A DNA stretch of 64,000 bases from Spongiibacter nanhainus (GCF_016132545.1 NZ_CP066167.1:1453001-1517000); one strand, 5' to 3'; shown: positions 33,445 through 42,388, counted from the first letter of the stretch. Program-made: numbers and translations. The notes: generated from the sequence alone by a model not told the origin.

Positions 33445-33942
33445 GTGGATGCTGTCACTATCTTGCTGGATATTGAGGCAATCAAAAATCTCAAGGCCCG
33501 CTACTGCCGGCTGCTGGATACCAAAGATTGGACGGACTGGAGATCCCTCTTTACTGACGATTTTCTCAGCGATACCTCGGAGTCCGGTGGCAAAGTGATT
33601 GAAGGGGGCGATGAGTTTGTCGCCTTTGTGCAAAAGATGTTGGGCAAGTCATCTAGGGTGACAGTCCATCAGGTTCACGCGCCGGAAATTACCATAACCT
33701 CAGAGACCACCGCTGAGGGTGTATGGGCCCTGGAGGATGTTGTGCGTTTGGCGCCCGGCTTTAATATGCGGGGCTTTGGTCACTACAAGGAAACCTACAC
33801 AAAAATCGATGGCCAGTGGAAATTCCAAACTTCGACCCTGACCCGGCTGCGGATGGATATTTTTAATCTGTTGTTCTCGATCTACATGCCGCCCTGGCTT
33901 CAGCGTCTCGGGTCAAAAAGTGGATCAAAGCGTGGATCATAA
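33445..33942 (+). CDS. SnoaL/NTF2-fold protein
   Basis: A 165-residue NTF2-like cone protein, starting at a GTG with AGGGGG eight bases upstream. The opening helix IEAIKNLKARYCRLLDTKDW and the following WRSLFTDDF are typical of the SnoaL-like (bile-acid dehydratase, scytalone dehydratase) group. The Tyr in the first helix and the Asp in TDDF sit where dehydratase catalytic residues occur. It may dehydrate or isomerise a cyclic intermediate. It lies 11 bp before the epimerase gene. Confidence 0.8.
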   Translation: MDAVTILLDIEAIKNLKARYCRLLDTKDWTDWRSLFTDDFLSDTSESGGKVIEGGDEFVAFVQKMLGKSSRVTVHQVHAPEITITSETTAEGVWALEDVVRLAPGFNMRGFGHYKETYTKIDGQWKFQTSTLTRLRMDIFNLLFSIYMPPWLQRLGSKSGSKRGS

Positions 33943-33953
33943 AAGGCATCGTG

Positions 33954-35069
33954 ATGAGTGAAGCAATATTAGTTACGGGTGCGATGGGGCAGGTAGGCAA
34001 ACGCTGCGTCGAAATCCTGCTGGCCCGGGGGGGGGCGGTGGTGGCAACGGACGTCAGTACGCCCGCTAATGCCAAGGCCGCGAGCCAACTCCAGCAGTTG
34101 CATACCTCCGACAAGCTACAGGTAGCGTTTGTAGACCTCACCGATCGGGAGGGAGTGCTAGATCTCGTTCGGCGCTATCAACCGGGCGCCATTATTCATT
34201 TGGCCGCCATCGTGTCGCCGGTCTGTTATGCCATGCCGGAGCTGGCCCATCGGGTCAATGTCGATGGGACCCGCAACCTGGTGGCAGCAGCAACGGCGTT
34301 AAAGGATGCACCGCTATTTATTTTTGCCTCCAGTTCCGCCGTCTATGGATCATGTAACCCTAATACACAGGCGGTGATTAATTCCGAGACGCCCACCAAG
34401 CCCATCGAGTGTTATGGCATGGACAAAGTTCTCGGTGAGCAAAGTGTGGTGGAATCGGGTCTGCCCTATGGTATTTTGCGTTTAGCGGGCGTTTTGTCGC
34501 CGGACGGTTTTGGCAAAATGAGCGATGAATACCGAGCCTTGGTCAGAGCCACACCTGGCGATAATCGAGTTCACGGCATCGATGCCCGGGACGTGGCATT
34601 GGCCTTTGCCAATGCCACGCAGTTGCCCCAGCCGCATCGCAATAGAGTGTTCTTGGTGGCCGGTGACGACAGCTATTGCAAAACTCAACGGGAGATCGAA
34701 GACGATGTGATGGCCGCCTTGGGAGTAGGCCGCCTGGGTCCAGAGGCCAGTCTGCCCGGTGACCCCGATGACGATCTTGGCTGGAGTTTTACCAACTGGT
34801 TCGATATTGGCGATGCCCAAGACGTTTTGCAGTTTCAGCAGCATCGCTGGGACGACACATTGGCGTGGTTAAAGTCTTCACTCAACCCCGTGGTCCGGAT
34901 TGCGGTGCGGGGATTGGCACCGTTGATACGCCAAGGCATGATGGCCTCGATTCGCCGGCAGCGTAAAAAAGAACAACGAGGACCTTATGCCGCACCCTGG
35001 TCCCTAATCGGCCAGCTTTATGGTGACGGCGTGCTGGTACCAGAACAACTACCAGAGCGACAGGAGTAA
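33954..35069 (+). CDS. NAD-dependent epimerase/dehydratase (extended SDR)
   Basis: A 371-residue extended SDR. The Rossmann loop TGAMGQVG is at 8-15, the catalytic Ser in ASSSAVYGS near 126-132, and Y154 and K158 in CYGMDK. Besides sugar epimerases, this group contains 3-beta-hydroxysteroid dehydrogenase-type enzymes, which would fit the context better; this is inference. A run of nine G at 34027-34035 falls in codons 25-28 and keeps the frame open. The 60 C-terminal residues are basic and lack family similarity that I can recognise. Confidence 0.82.
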   Translation: MSEAILVTGAMGQVGKRCVEILLARGGAVVATDVSTPANAKAASQLQQLHTSDKLQVAFVDLTDREGVLDLVRRYQPGAIIHLAAIVSPVCYAMPELAHRVNVDGTRNLVAAATALKDAPLFIFASSSAVYGSCNPNTQAVINSETPTKPIECYGMDKVLGEQSVVESGLPYGILRLAGVLSPDGFGKMSDEYRALVRATPGDNRVHGIDARDVALAFANATQLPQPHRNRVFLVAGDDSYCKTQREIEDDVMAALGVGRLGPEASLPGDPDDDLGWSFTNWFDIGDAQDVLQFQQHRWDDTLAWLKSSLNPVVRIAVRGLAPLIRQGMMASIRRQRKKEQRGPYAAPWSLIGQLYGDGVLVPEQLPERQE

Positions 35070-35077
35070 CTATTGCT

Positions 35078-35368
35078 ATGCCCGCCTATTTAATTGTGTT
35101 GCAACAATCTGCCACGGAAGATGCCGAGTCCCTGGCCGAATACCAGCAACTCACCCGGGAAATGAATAACCCCACGCCGGTCGATCCCAAAGTGGTCTAC
35201 GGCGCGATTGAGGGGCTGGAGGGTGTAGCTCCCGAGGCGGTAGTGGTGCTGGAGTTCGCCTCCAAGGATGAAGCTCGGGCCTGGTACAACAATGAAGACT
35301 ACCAGCGTGCTTTGCCGATGCGCTTGAAAGCGGCTAAATACCAAGCCTTTATCGTTGAGGGCTTATAG
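35078..35368 (+). CDS. DUF1330 family protein
   Basis: A 96-residue ferredoxin-like (dimeric alpha/beta barrel) protein. The features AYLIVLQQ at the start, VVVLEFASKDEARAWYNNEDY, and YQRALPMRLKAA are typical of DUF1330. No function is established for the family. It begins 8 bp after the epimerase gene, and its last six bases overlap the convergent Gfo/Idh gene. Confidence 0.85.
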   Translation: MPAYLIVLQQSATEDAESLAEYQQLTREMNNPTPVDPKVVYGAIEGLEGVAPEAVVVLEFASKDEARAWYNNEDYQRALPMRLKAAKYQAFIVEGL

Positions 35369-36298
35369 CGCTGCCCGCATCGTCTCCAAAACTCGTGCGC
35401 AGCGTAAGCCATCTTCAAAGTTAGGCGCGATCTGACGCTTCGCCTTTATTGATTTTTCCACTTCTTGTAGCCAGGCCTGAAGCGAGGCCTGCAAGGTGTT
35501 AACTCCGGCGGGGAAGGGCGTGTTGTGTTGGCTGCCGTCCGCTTTGGTGAGGTTCAGTGACTCCCCCTGGCGTATGGCAATACTGCCCTCGCTGCCCATC
35601 AATAAGACTTGTCCCGGTTGGTCGACAGCGGCGGCAAAGCTGCTGTCCAGTAGTGCCGTGGTGCCGTTTGACAGTGTAAACAAGGCACTGATGGCGTCTT
35701 CGGCGCTGGCCTGTGTCGGGTTACCGTCTCTGTCTTTCCGCAGTGGAAAGTCAATTCTCGGTTGGCTGTAGACATCGTCGATGTAGCCAAACAACCAGTG
35801 CAGCTGATCGACAAAGTGACTGGCGTAGGCGCCGATCCAACCCCCTCCCAACTGCCTTTCAAATAGCCAGCCGTGTGGCACTTGGCGCCCGCGGGATAAA
35901 TGCATCGAGGAGCTCAGGTGCAACGGTTCACCGATAGCGCCATCGTCCAGCAGTTTCTTGAGTTGTTGCCACAAGGGGTCGTAACGAAATTCAAAGTTAA
36001 GGAAGTGCAGCGCGCTGCTTTGATTGACCATCGCCACCATACTTTCGGCATCGGCAGTATTACAGCCAAAGGGCTTGTCGCACAGCACGTTGCAGTTGTG
36101 CTCCAGGGCTTTGGCGACCAGGTCTTTGTGCATAAACGGCGGCGCGTGGATGGAGACGAGGTCGCAGGTTGTGGCCAGTGCCGTGTTTAGACCAGCCTGG
36201 TCTCTTGGCGAGACGATGTCCACCTCCCAGCCAAGTGCCTGAAACGCCGGTGCCATGGCGTATTGACCGAATCCCGTGCCGATAATAATGACCCGCAT
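35363..36298 (-). CDS. Gfo/Idh/MocA-family oxidoreductase
   Basis: A 311-residue NAD(P)-dependent dehydrogenase. The N-terminal Rossmann loop IIGTGFGQYAMAP and the CDKPFGCN segment (family CxKP motif with the conserved Lys) are clear, followed by the beta-sheet domain with GGGWIGAYASHFVDQL. These enzymes usually act on sugars, inositols or similar polyols. It is the only minus-strand gene between 27.2 and 45.8 kb, is divergent from the luciferase-like gene and overlaps the DUF1330 gene end by six bases. ATG 36298 opens directly into the Rossmann strand and has GAGGAG upstream. Confidence 0.88.
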   Translation of the reverse strand: MRVIIIGTGFGQYAMAPAFQALGWEVDIVSPRDQAGLNTALATTCDLVSIHAPPFMHKDLVAKALEHNCNVLCDKPFGCNTADAESMVAMVNQSSALHFLNFEFRYDPLWQQLKKLLDDGAIGEPLHLSSSMHLSRGRQVPHGWLFERQLGGGWIGAYASHFVDQLHWLFGYIDDVYSQPRIDFPLRKDRDGNPTQASAEDAISALFTLSNGTTALLDSSFAAAVDQPGQVLLMGSEGSIAIRQGESLNLTKADGSQHNTPFPAGVNTLQASLQAWLQEVEKSIKAKRQIAPNFEDGLRCARVLETMRAAL

Positions 36299-36428
36299 TG
36301 TCTGCTCTTGCTCCTCATTGTGATTGTTATTGAATTTACAAGTAGTCATCAGTGGTGATTAAATACCCGTATAGATGATGATAACAAATAACACAGTCTA
36401 TGGCGGTACACGCCAAAGCGGAGAGCAT

Positions 36429-37562
36429 ATGAAGGTCCAACCCGCCGCGTTTCTGCGGACCACTTTACCTCTGGATTTCAGTCAGTTAGAGAACTTTGAT
36501 AGCGGTCGCTATCACTCGATTTGGCTCCCCGATCACATGGTCAGCTTCTGGCCCGACTCGATCTGGACGCCGGAATTTACCGAGCTGGCCACAGTATCGC
36601 CGTCGCCACACCGGCATCTGGATGGCATGGCGGTAGCGGCTGCGGCTGCAGTGCAAACCCGCAACGTGCCCATTGCCACCAGCGTGGTGGATACCGTGCG
36701 CCGTCACCCGTCCCTGCTGGCTCAGTCGGCACTGACCTTGGATTACCTGTCCAAGGGGCGTTTTATCCTCGGCATTGGCAGCGGTGAGACCGAGAACACG
36801 GTGCCCTACGGCTTTGACTTTAATAAACCGGTAGGGCGTTTTGAAGAAGCTTTGAAAGTCATTCGCCTGCTGTGGGAGAGCGAGGGGCCAGTGGATTTTG
36901 AGGGCAAATTCTACCGCTTGGAGCACGCCCGCCTGGATACCGAGCCCTATGAAGGCAAGTTTCCGTCTATTTGGATTGGCGCCAGTGGACCGCGGATGCT
37001 GAAAATCACCGGTCGTTATGCCGATGGCTGGTGGCCTGCCGGCGCCTGGTCGCCGGAGGAGTACGCCGACAAATTGGCGGTGATTCGCCAGGAAGCAGAA
37101 CGGGTAGGGCGCGACCCGATGGCCATTGTCCCGGCCTTTATCATGACCTGCCTGATTGGCGATGACGATGAGTTGGCCGAGATACTCAAGGCGCCCCTGG
37201 TCAAAGCGTGGATACTGCAGATCTCTGCCCCGGCGCTTAAAAGTTTTGGCTTTGATCACCCCATGGGGGAGGATTGGCGCGGCTATCAGGACATCAACCC
37301 CGGTGTACTGACCCGGGAGCGCATTCTCGATATGTGCGAGAAGGTCGACCCCGAATCGATACTGGCGGTGATTCCACATGGCTCACCGAAACAGGTCGCC
37401 CGACAAATCAAGGGGTTTGTGGATGCCGGTCTGCGGGTACCTAAAATCCTCGATTACGGTGGTATGGCTGGTTTGAAGTATGGCGCCGCGTCCCCGGGCA
37501 AAGTGCGGGAGACCGAGGACGAGTTGCTGAAGTTGTGCGGCCAAAGCGGAGGTGAATCGTGA
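36429..37562 (+). CDS. Luciferase-like (LLM class) flavin-dependent oxidoreductase
   Basis: The 377-residue TIM barrel shows LLM-family features: HSIWLPDHMVSFWP, ATSVVDTVRRHPSLLAQSAL, RFILGIGSGE and WIGASGPRMLKITGRYADGW. Such enzymes use reduced FMN or F420. F420 enzymes of the mycobacterial MSMEG/FGD type look similar, but F420 is uncommon in gammaproteobacteria, so the cofactor is uncertain. GGAGAG at 36420-36425 supports ATG 36429. Its end overlaps the GTG of the sulfotransferase gene, the first of two such four-base overlaps. Confidence 0.85.
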   Translation: MKVQPAAFLRTTLPLDFSQLENFDSGRYHSIWLPDHMVSFWPDSIWTPEFTELATVSPSPHRHLDGMAVAAAAAVQTRNVPIATSVVDTVRRHPSLLAQSALTLDYLSKGRFILGIGSGETENTVPYGFDFNKPVGRFEEALKVIRLLWESEGPVDFEGKFYRLEHARLDTEPYEGKFPSIWIGASGPRMLKITGRYADGWWPAGAWSPEEYADKLAVIRQEAERVGRDPMAIVPAFIMTCLIGDDDELAEILKAPLVKAWILQISAPALKSFGFDHPMGEDWRGYQDINPGVLTRERILDMCEKVDPESILAVIPHGSPKQVARQIKGFVDAGLRVPKILDYGGMAGLKYGAASPGKVRETEDELLKLCGQSGGES

Positions 37563-38722
37563 ATGATATTCTCAAAGCACAGACCCTGCTCGCTGAAGCT
37601 GAAGCCGATACCGGGCTAAATGATTACGGCGATCCCAGTTTTGCGTCCCGCTTTGCCATTGCGATGGAGCAGCTGCATAAACTTAACCTGGATGAGTCCG
37701 GCCAGCGCGCCGCCGCGGACGTCAGTTTGGGCTTGTTAAAGTCCCGGCTGCAGTTCTTCGACGATCATAAGCGCTACCCAGGTTTGGCCGACGAGGTGAT
37801 TGAGCGCCCGATCTTTGCGACGGGGGAGCCCCGGTCCGGCACCACACTGCTGCATGCACTGTTGTCGGTGGACCCGGACTCCCGCTCGCTGCGTTTCTGG
37901 GAAGTAATGTATCCCTCACCGCCACCGGGGCTGGCTACTGAGGATGATCCTCGCCGGACTCGTGCCGACGAGGACTGGCGGGAGATCAACACCATGGCGC
38001 CCGACTGGCTGAAGATTCACCCCTACAACGATATGTTAGGAGACGGCCTGCCGGAGTGTGAGCGGACCTGGGCGATGGACTTTCGGGTGATGACCCCCAC
38101 CGCCTGGTGGCGAGCCCCCATCGGGATGTTTGTGGGCGGTATGCCCACCGATCCCGCCGCCCAGTACCGCATCCACAAGATGATGTTGCAGCACTGCCAG
38201 CACGGTCGACCCAAAAAACGCTGGGCGCTCAAGGGCTTTCACGGTCCGCGCTTGCAGGCCTTCTTTGACACCTATCCCGACGCCCGTTTGATTTGGACGC
38301 ATCGGGATCCGGTGCAGGTCACTGCCTCTCGTATCGGTATGGCGGCGGCGCTGACCAAGGCCTTTGCCCGGGGTGTGGTGGATGTTAAAGAGCAGGCGGC
38401 GATTCACCTGGCAGCGACCCGGGCCGGTATTGAAGACACCATGAACAATCCTCTGGTGGACGACCCGCGCATCCACCACGTTCGCTACACCGACTTTATT
38501 GCCGACCCGGTGGGCACGGTGGGTAAGTTCTACGATTTTTGTGGCATTGAATTCACCGCCCAGGCGGAACAGGCAATGCGGGATTACTTGGCTAACAATC
38601 GCGGCGACCGCTATGGAAAGTTCCGCTACTCAGCCGATGATATCGGCGTAGATATCCAGCAACTAAATCGTGAGTTCGCCCCCTACCGAGAGCGCTTTGG
38701 ACTCGAGGCGGAGTTGAAGTGA
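37559..38722 (+). CDS. PAPS-dependent sulfotransferase family protein
   Basis: A 387-residue sulfotransferase-fold protein. The 5'-phosphosulfate loop is GEPRSGTTLL (89-98), and a 3'-phosphate segment is IWTHRDPVQVTASR near 255. The family transfers sulfate from PAPS to hydroxyl groups of small molecules. It starts at a GTG overlapping the previous stop and overlaps the next start by four bases, so it is tightly coupled. A sulfotransferase inside a catabolic operon is unusual; it may sulfate a steroid- or terpenoid-like alcohol, or a related reaction may be used. Confidence 0.85.
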   Translation: MNDILKAQTLLAEAEADTGLNDYGDPSFASRFAIAMEQLHKLNLDESGQRAAADVSLGLLKSRLQFFDDHKRYPGLADEVIERPIFATGEPRSGTTLLHALLSVDPDSRSLRFWEVMYPSPPPGLATEDDPRRTRADEDWREINTMAPDWLKIHPYNDMLGDGLPECERTWAMDFRVMTPTAWWRAPIGMFVGGMPTDPAAQYRIHKMMLQHCQHGRPKKRWALKGFHGPRLQAFFDTYPDARLIWTHRDPVQVTASRIGMAAALTKAFARGVVDVKEQAAIHLAATRAGIEDTMNNPLVDDPRIHHVRYTDFIADPVGTVGKFYDFCGIEFTAQAEQAMRDYLANNRGDRYGKFRYSADDIGVDIQQLNREFAPYRERFGLEAELK

Positions 38723-39561
38723 CACAGAAATTGGCCAAGGCAATGCACCCCAGAGTGGCGGTCAATGGCATTTGCCTGATGACCCAGTCACTGGCCCAGC
38801 AGGCCGAGAGTTGGCAGCGGCTTGGCGCCCAGCGGGTGAGTTTTGTGGGCTTACAGATCGAGAAAGAGGGCTTGGACAGCGCCCGGAATGCCTTGGCCAG
38901 TGGTGACTACCAGGTGGAAACCGTGGTGCATACCTACATGGTTGGGCAGCACCTCAATCCCGATCCAGGGAGCTGGCAGGGCCCGCGGGATCGTCTGCTG
39001 GCGCAGATTGATGCCACCAGTGAGTTGGGTGCCCGATCTATCTATATGACCACCGGCGGCCGGGGTGACATGAGTTGGGAACAGGCGGCGGATGTGTTTG
39101 CCGAGGCCATTGCCCCCTGCGTTGATCGGGCAAAGGCGGTGGGTTTGCCGCTGCTGGTGGAAAACGCGCCGCCCGCTTATGCCGATATCCATATTGCTCA
39201 CACCCTGCGCGATACCATAACACTGGCCGAGCGCGCCGGTATCGGCGTGTGCATGGACATCTTCAGTTGTTGGACCGAAGCCGGGCTGCGTGGCTTGATT
39301 GAAAAAGCGGCGCCGCGTCTGCATTTGGTACAGGTCAGCGACTACGTTTACGGCGATCGAGCGCTGCCGGCCCGGGCAGTACCCGGCGACGGCGACATAC
39401 CCCTTAAGGATATTCTTCGCTGGCTGATTGATGCCGGTTACCGCAACGGCTTTGATCTGGAATTACTGGGCCCGCGCATCGATAACGAGGGGGCTGAAGC
39501 GGCGGTAGCCCGGGCCGGAGCCTGGGTCGGTGAACAACTGATACACATCGGGAGCGACTAA
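38719..39561 (+). CDS. Sugar phosphate isomerase/epimerase-like TIM-barrel protein
   Basis: A 280-residue AP-endonuclease-2-fold protein. Expected metal-site residues include a Glu in LLVENAPP, a Asp/His pair region in GVCMDIFSCW, HLVQVSDYVYG and the final Glu in GFDLELLGPR. The family isomerises or epimerises polar substrates with a divalent metal. The GTG start overlaps the sulfotransferase stop; DUF1214 follows two bases after its own stop. Substrate unknown. Confidence 0.8.
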   Translation: MTQKLAKAMHPRVAVNGICLMTQSLAQQAESWQRLGAQRVSFVGLQIEKEGLDSARNALASGDYQVETVVHTYMVGQHLNPDPGSWQGPRDRLLAQIDATSELGARSIYMTTGGRGDMSWEQAADVFAEAIAPCVDRAKAVGLPLLVENAPPAYADIHIAHTLRDTITLAERAGIGVCMDIFSCWTEAGLRGLIEKAAPRLHLVQVSDYVYGDRALPARAVPGDGDIPLKDILRWLIDAGYRNGFDLELLGPRIDNEGAEAAVARAGAWVGEQLIHIGSD

Positions 39562-39563
39562 AT

Positions 39564-40796
39564 ATGGCCTTTGGTGAGAGTGAGGTCGACGCCCAACTGC
39601 AGTCCGCCTGGCAGCAGTTTTGCCGGCAGCTTGAGGCCGCCGGTGAGCGGGTGTTCAAAGACAATAATCCTGCCACTGAGATTCATCGGGCTGACGCGTT
39701 TCGCTTCCTGACCCAGAACCTCGGTCAGGCCTTTGATCTTGCCCTGGAGACCCGTGACAGCCGCTACCCCATGATTCACCCCTTTTGCACGCCCACCCGC
39801 AAATTGGGAGGCGATGCAGCGGACTTTACCTACCATCAAGCCTGGATCGATGGGCAATCCTGTTATCGGGTCAGCGGCGAGCGGGGCAGTGCGCGCTTTA
39901 TCAACTTTACCGTGCAGGGGGAGCGCCCCGACAAGCAACCCGGTACGGATATTCCCAGTCTTCACGACCCCTTTGGGGATATCCCCGAGGCCAATCTGTT
40001 TGGCCACCAAATGCAGATTGACGATGACGGTCGCTTTGAGCTCTATATCGGCGGTCCGGAGCGGGACGGCAACTGGCTGCCCACCACCGCTAAGACCCGC
40101 AAGTTGTTTATCCGTCAGGGCTTTGATGATTGGAGTGAATCGCCGGCTTTGCTGACTATCGAACGGCTCGATATGACCGAGCCTCGACCTGTGATGACTG
40201 CGGATTCGCTGACCGACGCGATGGCCTGGGCCGGTATCTTTGTTGAGGCGGTCATGACCGACTGGCCGGATCACCCCTATCAGTACAGCCCCTTTGTGGA
40301 CCCGGTGGGAGTCAATCGCTTTCCCCCCGACCCGGCGGCGGCAGCGGGCCAGGACGACCAAAAACGCGGCCGGGCGGTGGCCAATCTGTGCTGGCAATTA
40401 GCGGAGGATGAGGCGCTAATCATTGAGTTCGCGCCGCCGGACAGTTTCTGGATGGTGTCGGCGATGGGTGTGTTCTTTAACAGCCTCGATTACCTGTATC
40501 GGCCGGTCAGTTACACGCCGGCACGGACCGCCCTCGATGATGATGGCAAAGTGCGGATTGTCGTCTGTCAGCATGACCCCGGTTTCCACAATTGGCTGGA
40601 TACCCAGGGCTTTGAGCGGGGCAATATCTGTTACCGGAATCTGCTCAGTACCGCCACGGCGGAATTTGCCACCCAGGTAGTGTCTTTAGCGGATTTGTCC
40701 GAGGTGCTACCCCTGTCCCAGCGGGTTAGTGCCGAAGAGCGGCAACAGCAGATGCAGCAGCGTTTCGACAGCATTCGCCGGCGGTATCGCATTTAG
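39564..40796 (+). CDS. DUF1214 domain-containing protein
   Basis: A 410-residue soluble protein without a signal peptide. The C-terminal part has DUF1214-like segments such as FWMVSAMGVFFNSLDYL, KVRIVVCQHDPGFHNWLDTQ and NICYRNLL. The N-terminal part has DFTYHQAWIDGQSCYRVSG and RFINFTVQG. The family has no established enzyme activity but recurs in sterol- and terpenoid-degrading bacteria. Its start lies two bases after the TIM-barrel gene, so these genes (36429-40796) are clearly one operon. Confidence 0.75.
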   Translation: MAFGESEVDAQLQSAWQQFCRQLEAAGERVFKDNNPATEIHRADAFRFLTQNLGQAFDLALETRDSRYPMIHPFCTPTRKLGGDAADFTYHQAWIDGQSCYRVSGERGSARFINFTVQGERPDKQPGTDIPSLHDPFGDIPEANLFGHQMQIDDDGRFELYIGGPERDGNWLPTTAKTRKLFIRQGFDDWSESPALLTIERLDMTEPRPVMTADSLTDAMAWAGIFVEAVMTDWPDHPYQYSPFVDPVGVNRFPPDPAAAAGQDDQKRGRAVANLCWQLAEDEALIIEFAPPDSFWMVSAMGVFFNSLDYLYRPVSYTPARTALDDDGKVRIVVCQHDPGFHNWLDTQGFERGNICYRNLLSTATAEFATQVVSLADLSEVLPLSQRVSAEERQQQMQQRFDSIRRRYRI

Positions 40797-40880
40797 CTGC
40801 CATCTTTGAATCTGTGTGACGGCGCTTGATACTTGATGCGGCCTATTTTGTGACATGGACAGACGACAGCATCACTTCTA

Positions 40881-40900
40881 TAATTGCACAACGCTGTTGA
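40881..40900 (-). promoter_or_regulatory. Shared 20-bp motif, site G (inverted)
   Basis: Read on the minus strand, TCAACAGCGTTGTGCAATTA matches the consensus; the core on the plus strand is CAACGCTGTTG (40889-40899), a CAAC-N3-GTTG dyad. It lies 118 bp upstream of the enoyl-CoA hydratase gene. Confidence 0.5.
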
Positions 40901-41018
40901 ATAGATGATGGCCGCGGCCCGGCCCGCCGTCGGGACAATAAAACGCGGATGCCGCATCGATGATGCTTTGGCAATAACGCGAAAAAGACTCTAAAAACAT
41001 CTAAAAGGTGCTGCACCT

Positions 41019-41819
41019 ATGTCGGCTCTGCCTGAATACGACACCCTGTTGCTGTCCCGCCAGGGACGCTTGCTAACCATTACCCTCAATCGTCCGGAGT
41101 TGATGAACGCGGTAAATTTGCGCCTCCATGAGGAATTGGCAGAAGTGTTTGTCTTTGCCGCTGCCGACTCCGACTCCGACGTGGTTTTGCTCACTGGTGC
41201 CGGCAAAGCCTTTTCGGCTGGTGGAGATATCAACCATATCTCCACCAATGCCAATAACCCTGATCTCTTTGATGAGGAAGTTCGCCTGGCCAAACGCATT
41301 GTGTTTGCCATGTTGGATTTAGATAAACCGTTAGTGTGCAAGATGAACGGTCACGCGGTGGGCCTGGGTGCCACCGTAGCCTTGTATTGCGATGTGATCT
41401 TTGCCTCAGAGCGGGCGAAAATTGGCGACCCTCACGTGAATGTTGGCCTGGTGGCCGGTGATGGTGGCGCGGCGATTTGGCCCCAACGCATCGGCTTATG
41501 TCGCGCCAAGGAATTGCTGTTGACCGGCGACTTACTCACTGCCAGCGAAGCAAAAGACATGGGCCTGATCAATCACTGTGTTGCAGCCGATGAATTGGAC
41601 GATGCGGTGGCCGCATTTTGTGATCGACTCTTGGCTGGGGCGCAGGGTGCCATTCGCGCCACCAAGGTGCTGCTGAACCTGGAGCTGAAACGCATTGTCA
41701 CCGCCACCATCGACGCCGGTTTGGCCTACGAGGCTCGCAGTGTGCGCAGCGATGATCATCGCGAGGCCGTGGCCGCCATGATCGAGAAACGCAAGCCGGT
41801 TTTTGGTGAGAAAAAATAG
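41019..41819 (+). CDS. Enoyl-CoA hydratase/isomerase
   Basis: A 266-residue crotonase with complete signatures: KAFSAGGDINHI, KMNGHAVGLGATVALYCDVI, and the GDPHVNVGLVAGDGGAAIWP region, where Asp replaces one usual Glu (isomerase- or hydrolase-like branches often do this). It begins a new transcription unit after a 222-bp gap that contains motif site G. It probably serves the ACAD pair encoded 0.7 kb downstream. Confidence 0.88.
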   Translation: MSALPEYDTLLLSRQGRLLTITLNRPELMNAVNLRLHEELAEVFVFAAADSDSDVVLLTGAGKAFSAGGDINHISTNANNPDLFDEEVRLAKRIVFAMLDLDKPLVCKMNGHAVGLGATVALYCDVIFASERAKIGDPHVNVGLVAGDGGAAIWPQRIGLCRAKELLLTGDLLTASEAKDMGLINHCVAADELDDAVAAFCDRLLAGAQGAIRATKVLLNLELKRIVTATIDAGLAYEARSVRSDDHREAVAAMIEKRKPVFGEKK

Positions 41820-41906
41820 CAGTGACCGGGAGCCAATACCAGGCGGCTAAAAGTCGCTGAAGAAGAGCAGGCGAGTTCAAGCGAGTTAAAGAGGGCAGGG
41901 GGCAGT

Positions 41907-42275
41907 ATGGCGCGCTACAGCATGCTGGTACTCAGTCGACCGGTAGCCGGTCAGGACGAGGCCTACAACGACTGGTATCAGAATACGCATTTGCAACAGA
42001 TTGTCTCACTGCCCGGCTTTGTCTCGGCTCAGCGCTTTAAATTGCGGGTCAATATGCGGGGTGAGAACGCCTATCCCTACGCCGCGATCTACGAGATTGA
42101 TACCGACGATGTCGACGCCGCCTTTGCCGCCCTGGAAAAGGCCTCCAGCGACGGCAGTTTGATCATGGCGCCGGCCTTCGACACCGAGACCGTTTACGCC
42201 TCAATTTACGAACCCTTGGGGGAGCCGGTCTGCGAATCCTCTGCAGAATCGGAGCAGGGCGACGACGGGGGGTAA
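41907..42275 (+). CDS. Small dimeric alpha/beta-barrel protein (DUF4286/EthD-like)
   Basis: A 122-residue protein starting RYSMLVLSRPVAGQDEAYND followed by WYQNTHLQQIVSLPGF, a pattern shared by EthD- and DUF4286-like ferredoxin-fold proteins. The last 20 residues are acidic and probably disordered. Related proteins bind hydrophobic intermediates or help oxygenases; no activity can be assigned. It may belong to the transcript of the hydratase gene 87 bp upstream. Confidence 0.65.
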   Translation: MARYSMLVLSRPVAGQDEAYNDWYQNTHLQQIVSLPGFVSAQRFKLRVNMRGENAYPYAAIYEIDTDDVDAAFAALEKASSDGSLIMAPAFDTETVYASIYEPLGEPVCESSAESEQGDDGG

Positions 42276-42368
42276 AGGATGGTGGTTGGGCAAAGAGGTT
42301 GGCCTGAGTGCATGGTCCCGCCTGGCTGTAGCCTTTTTGGGGTGGCCACGGTAACATGCTCCATATAA

Positions 42369-42388
42369 TCAACAGTGTCGTACAGTAA
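42369..42388 (+). promoter_or_regulatory. Shared 20-bp motif, site B
   Basis: TCAACAGTGTCGTACAGTAA matches the consensus, with core CAACAGTGTCG at 42370-42380; the preceding bases TATAA are the same as at site A. It lies 115 bp upstream of the ACAD gene at 42504. Confidence 0.5.
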
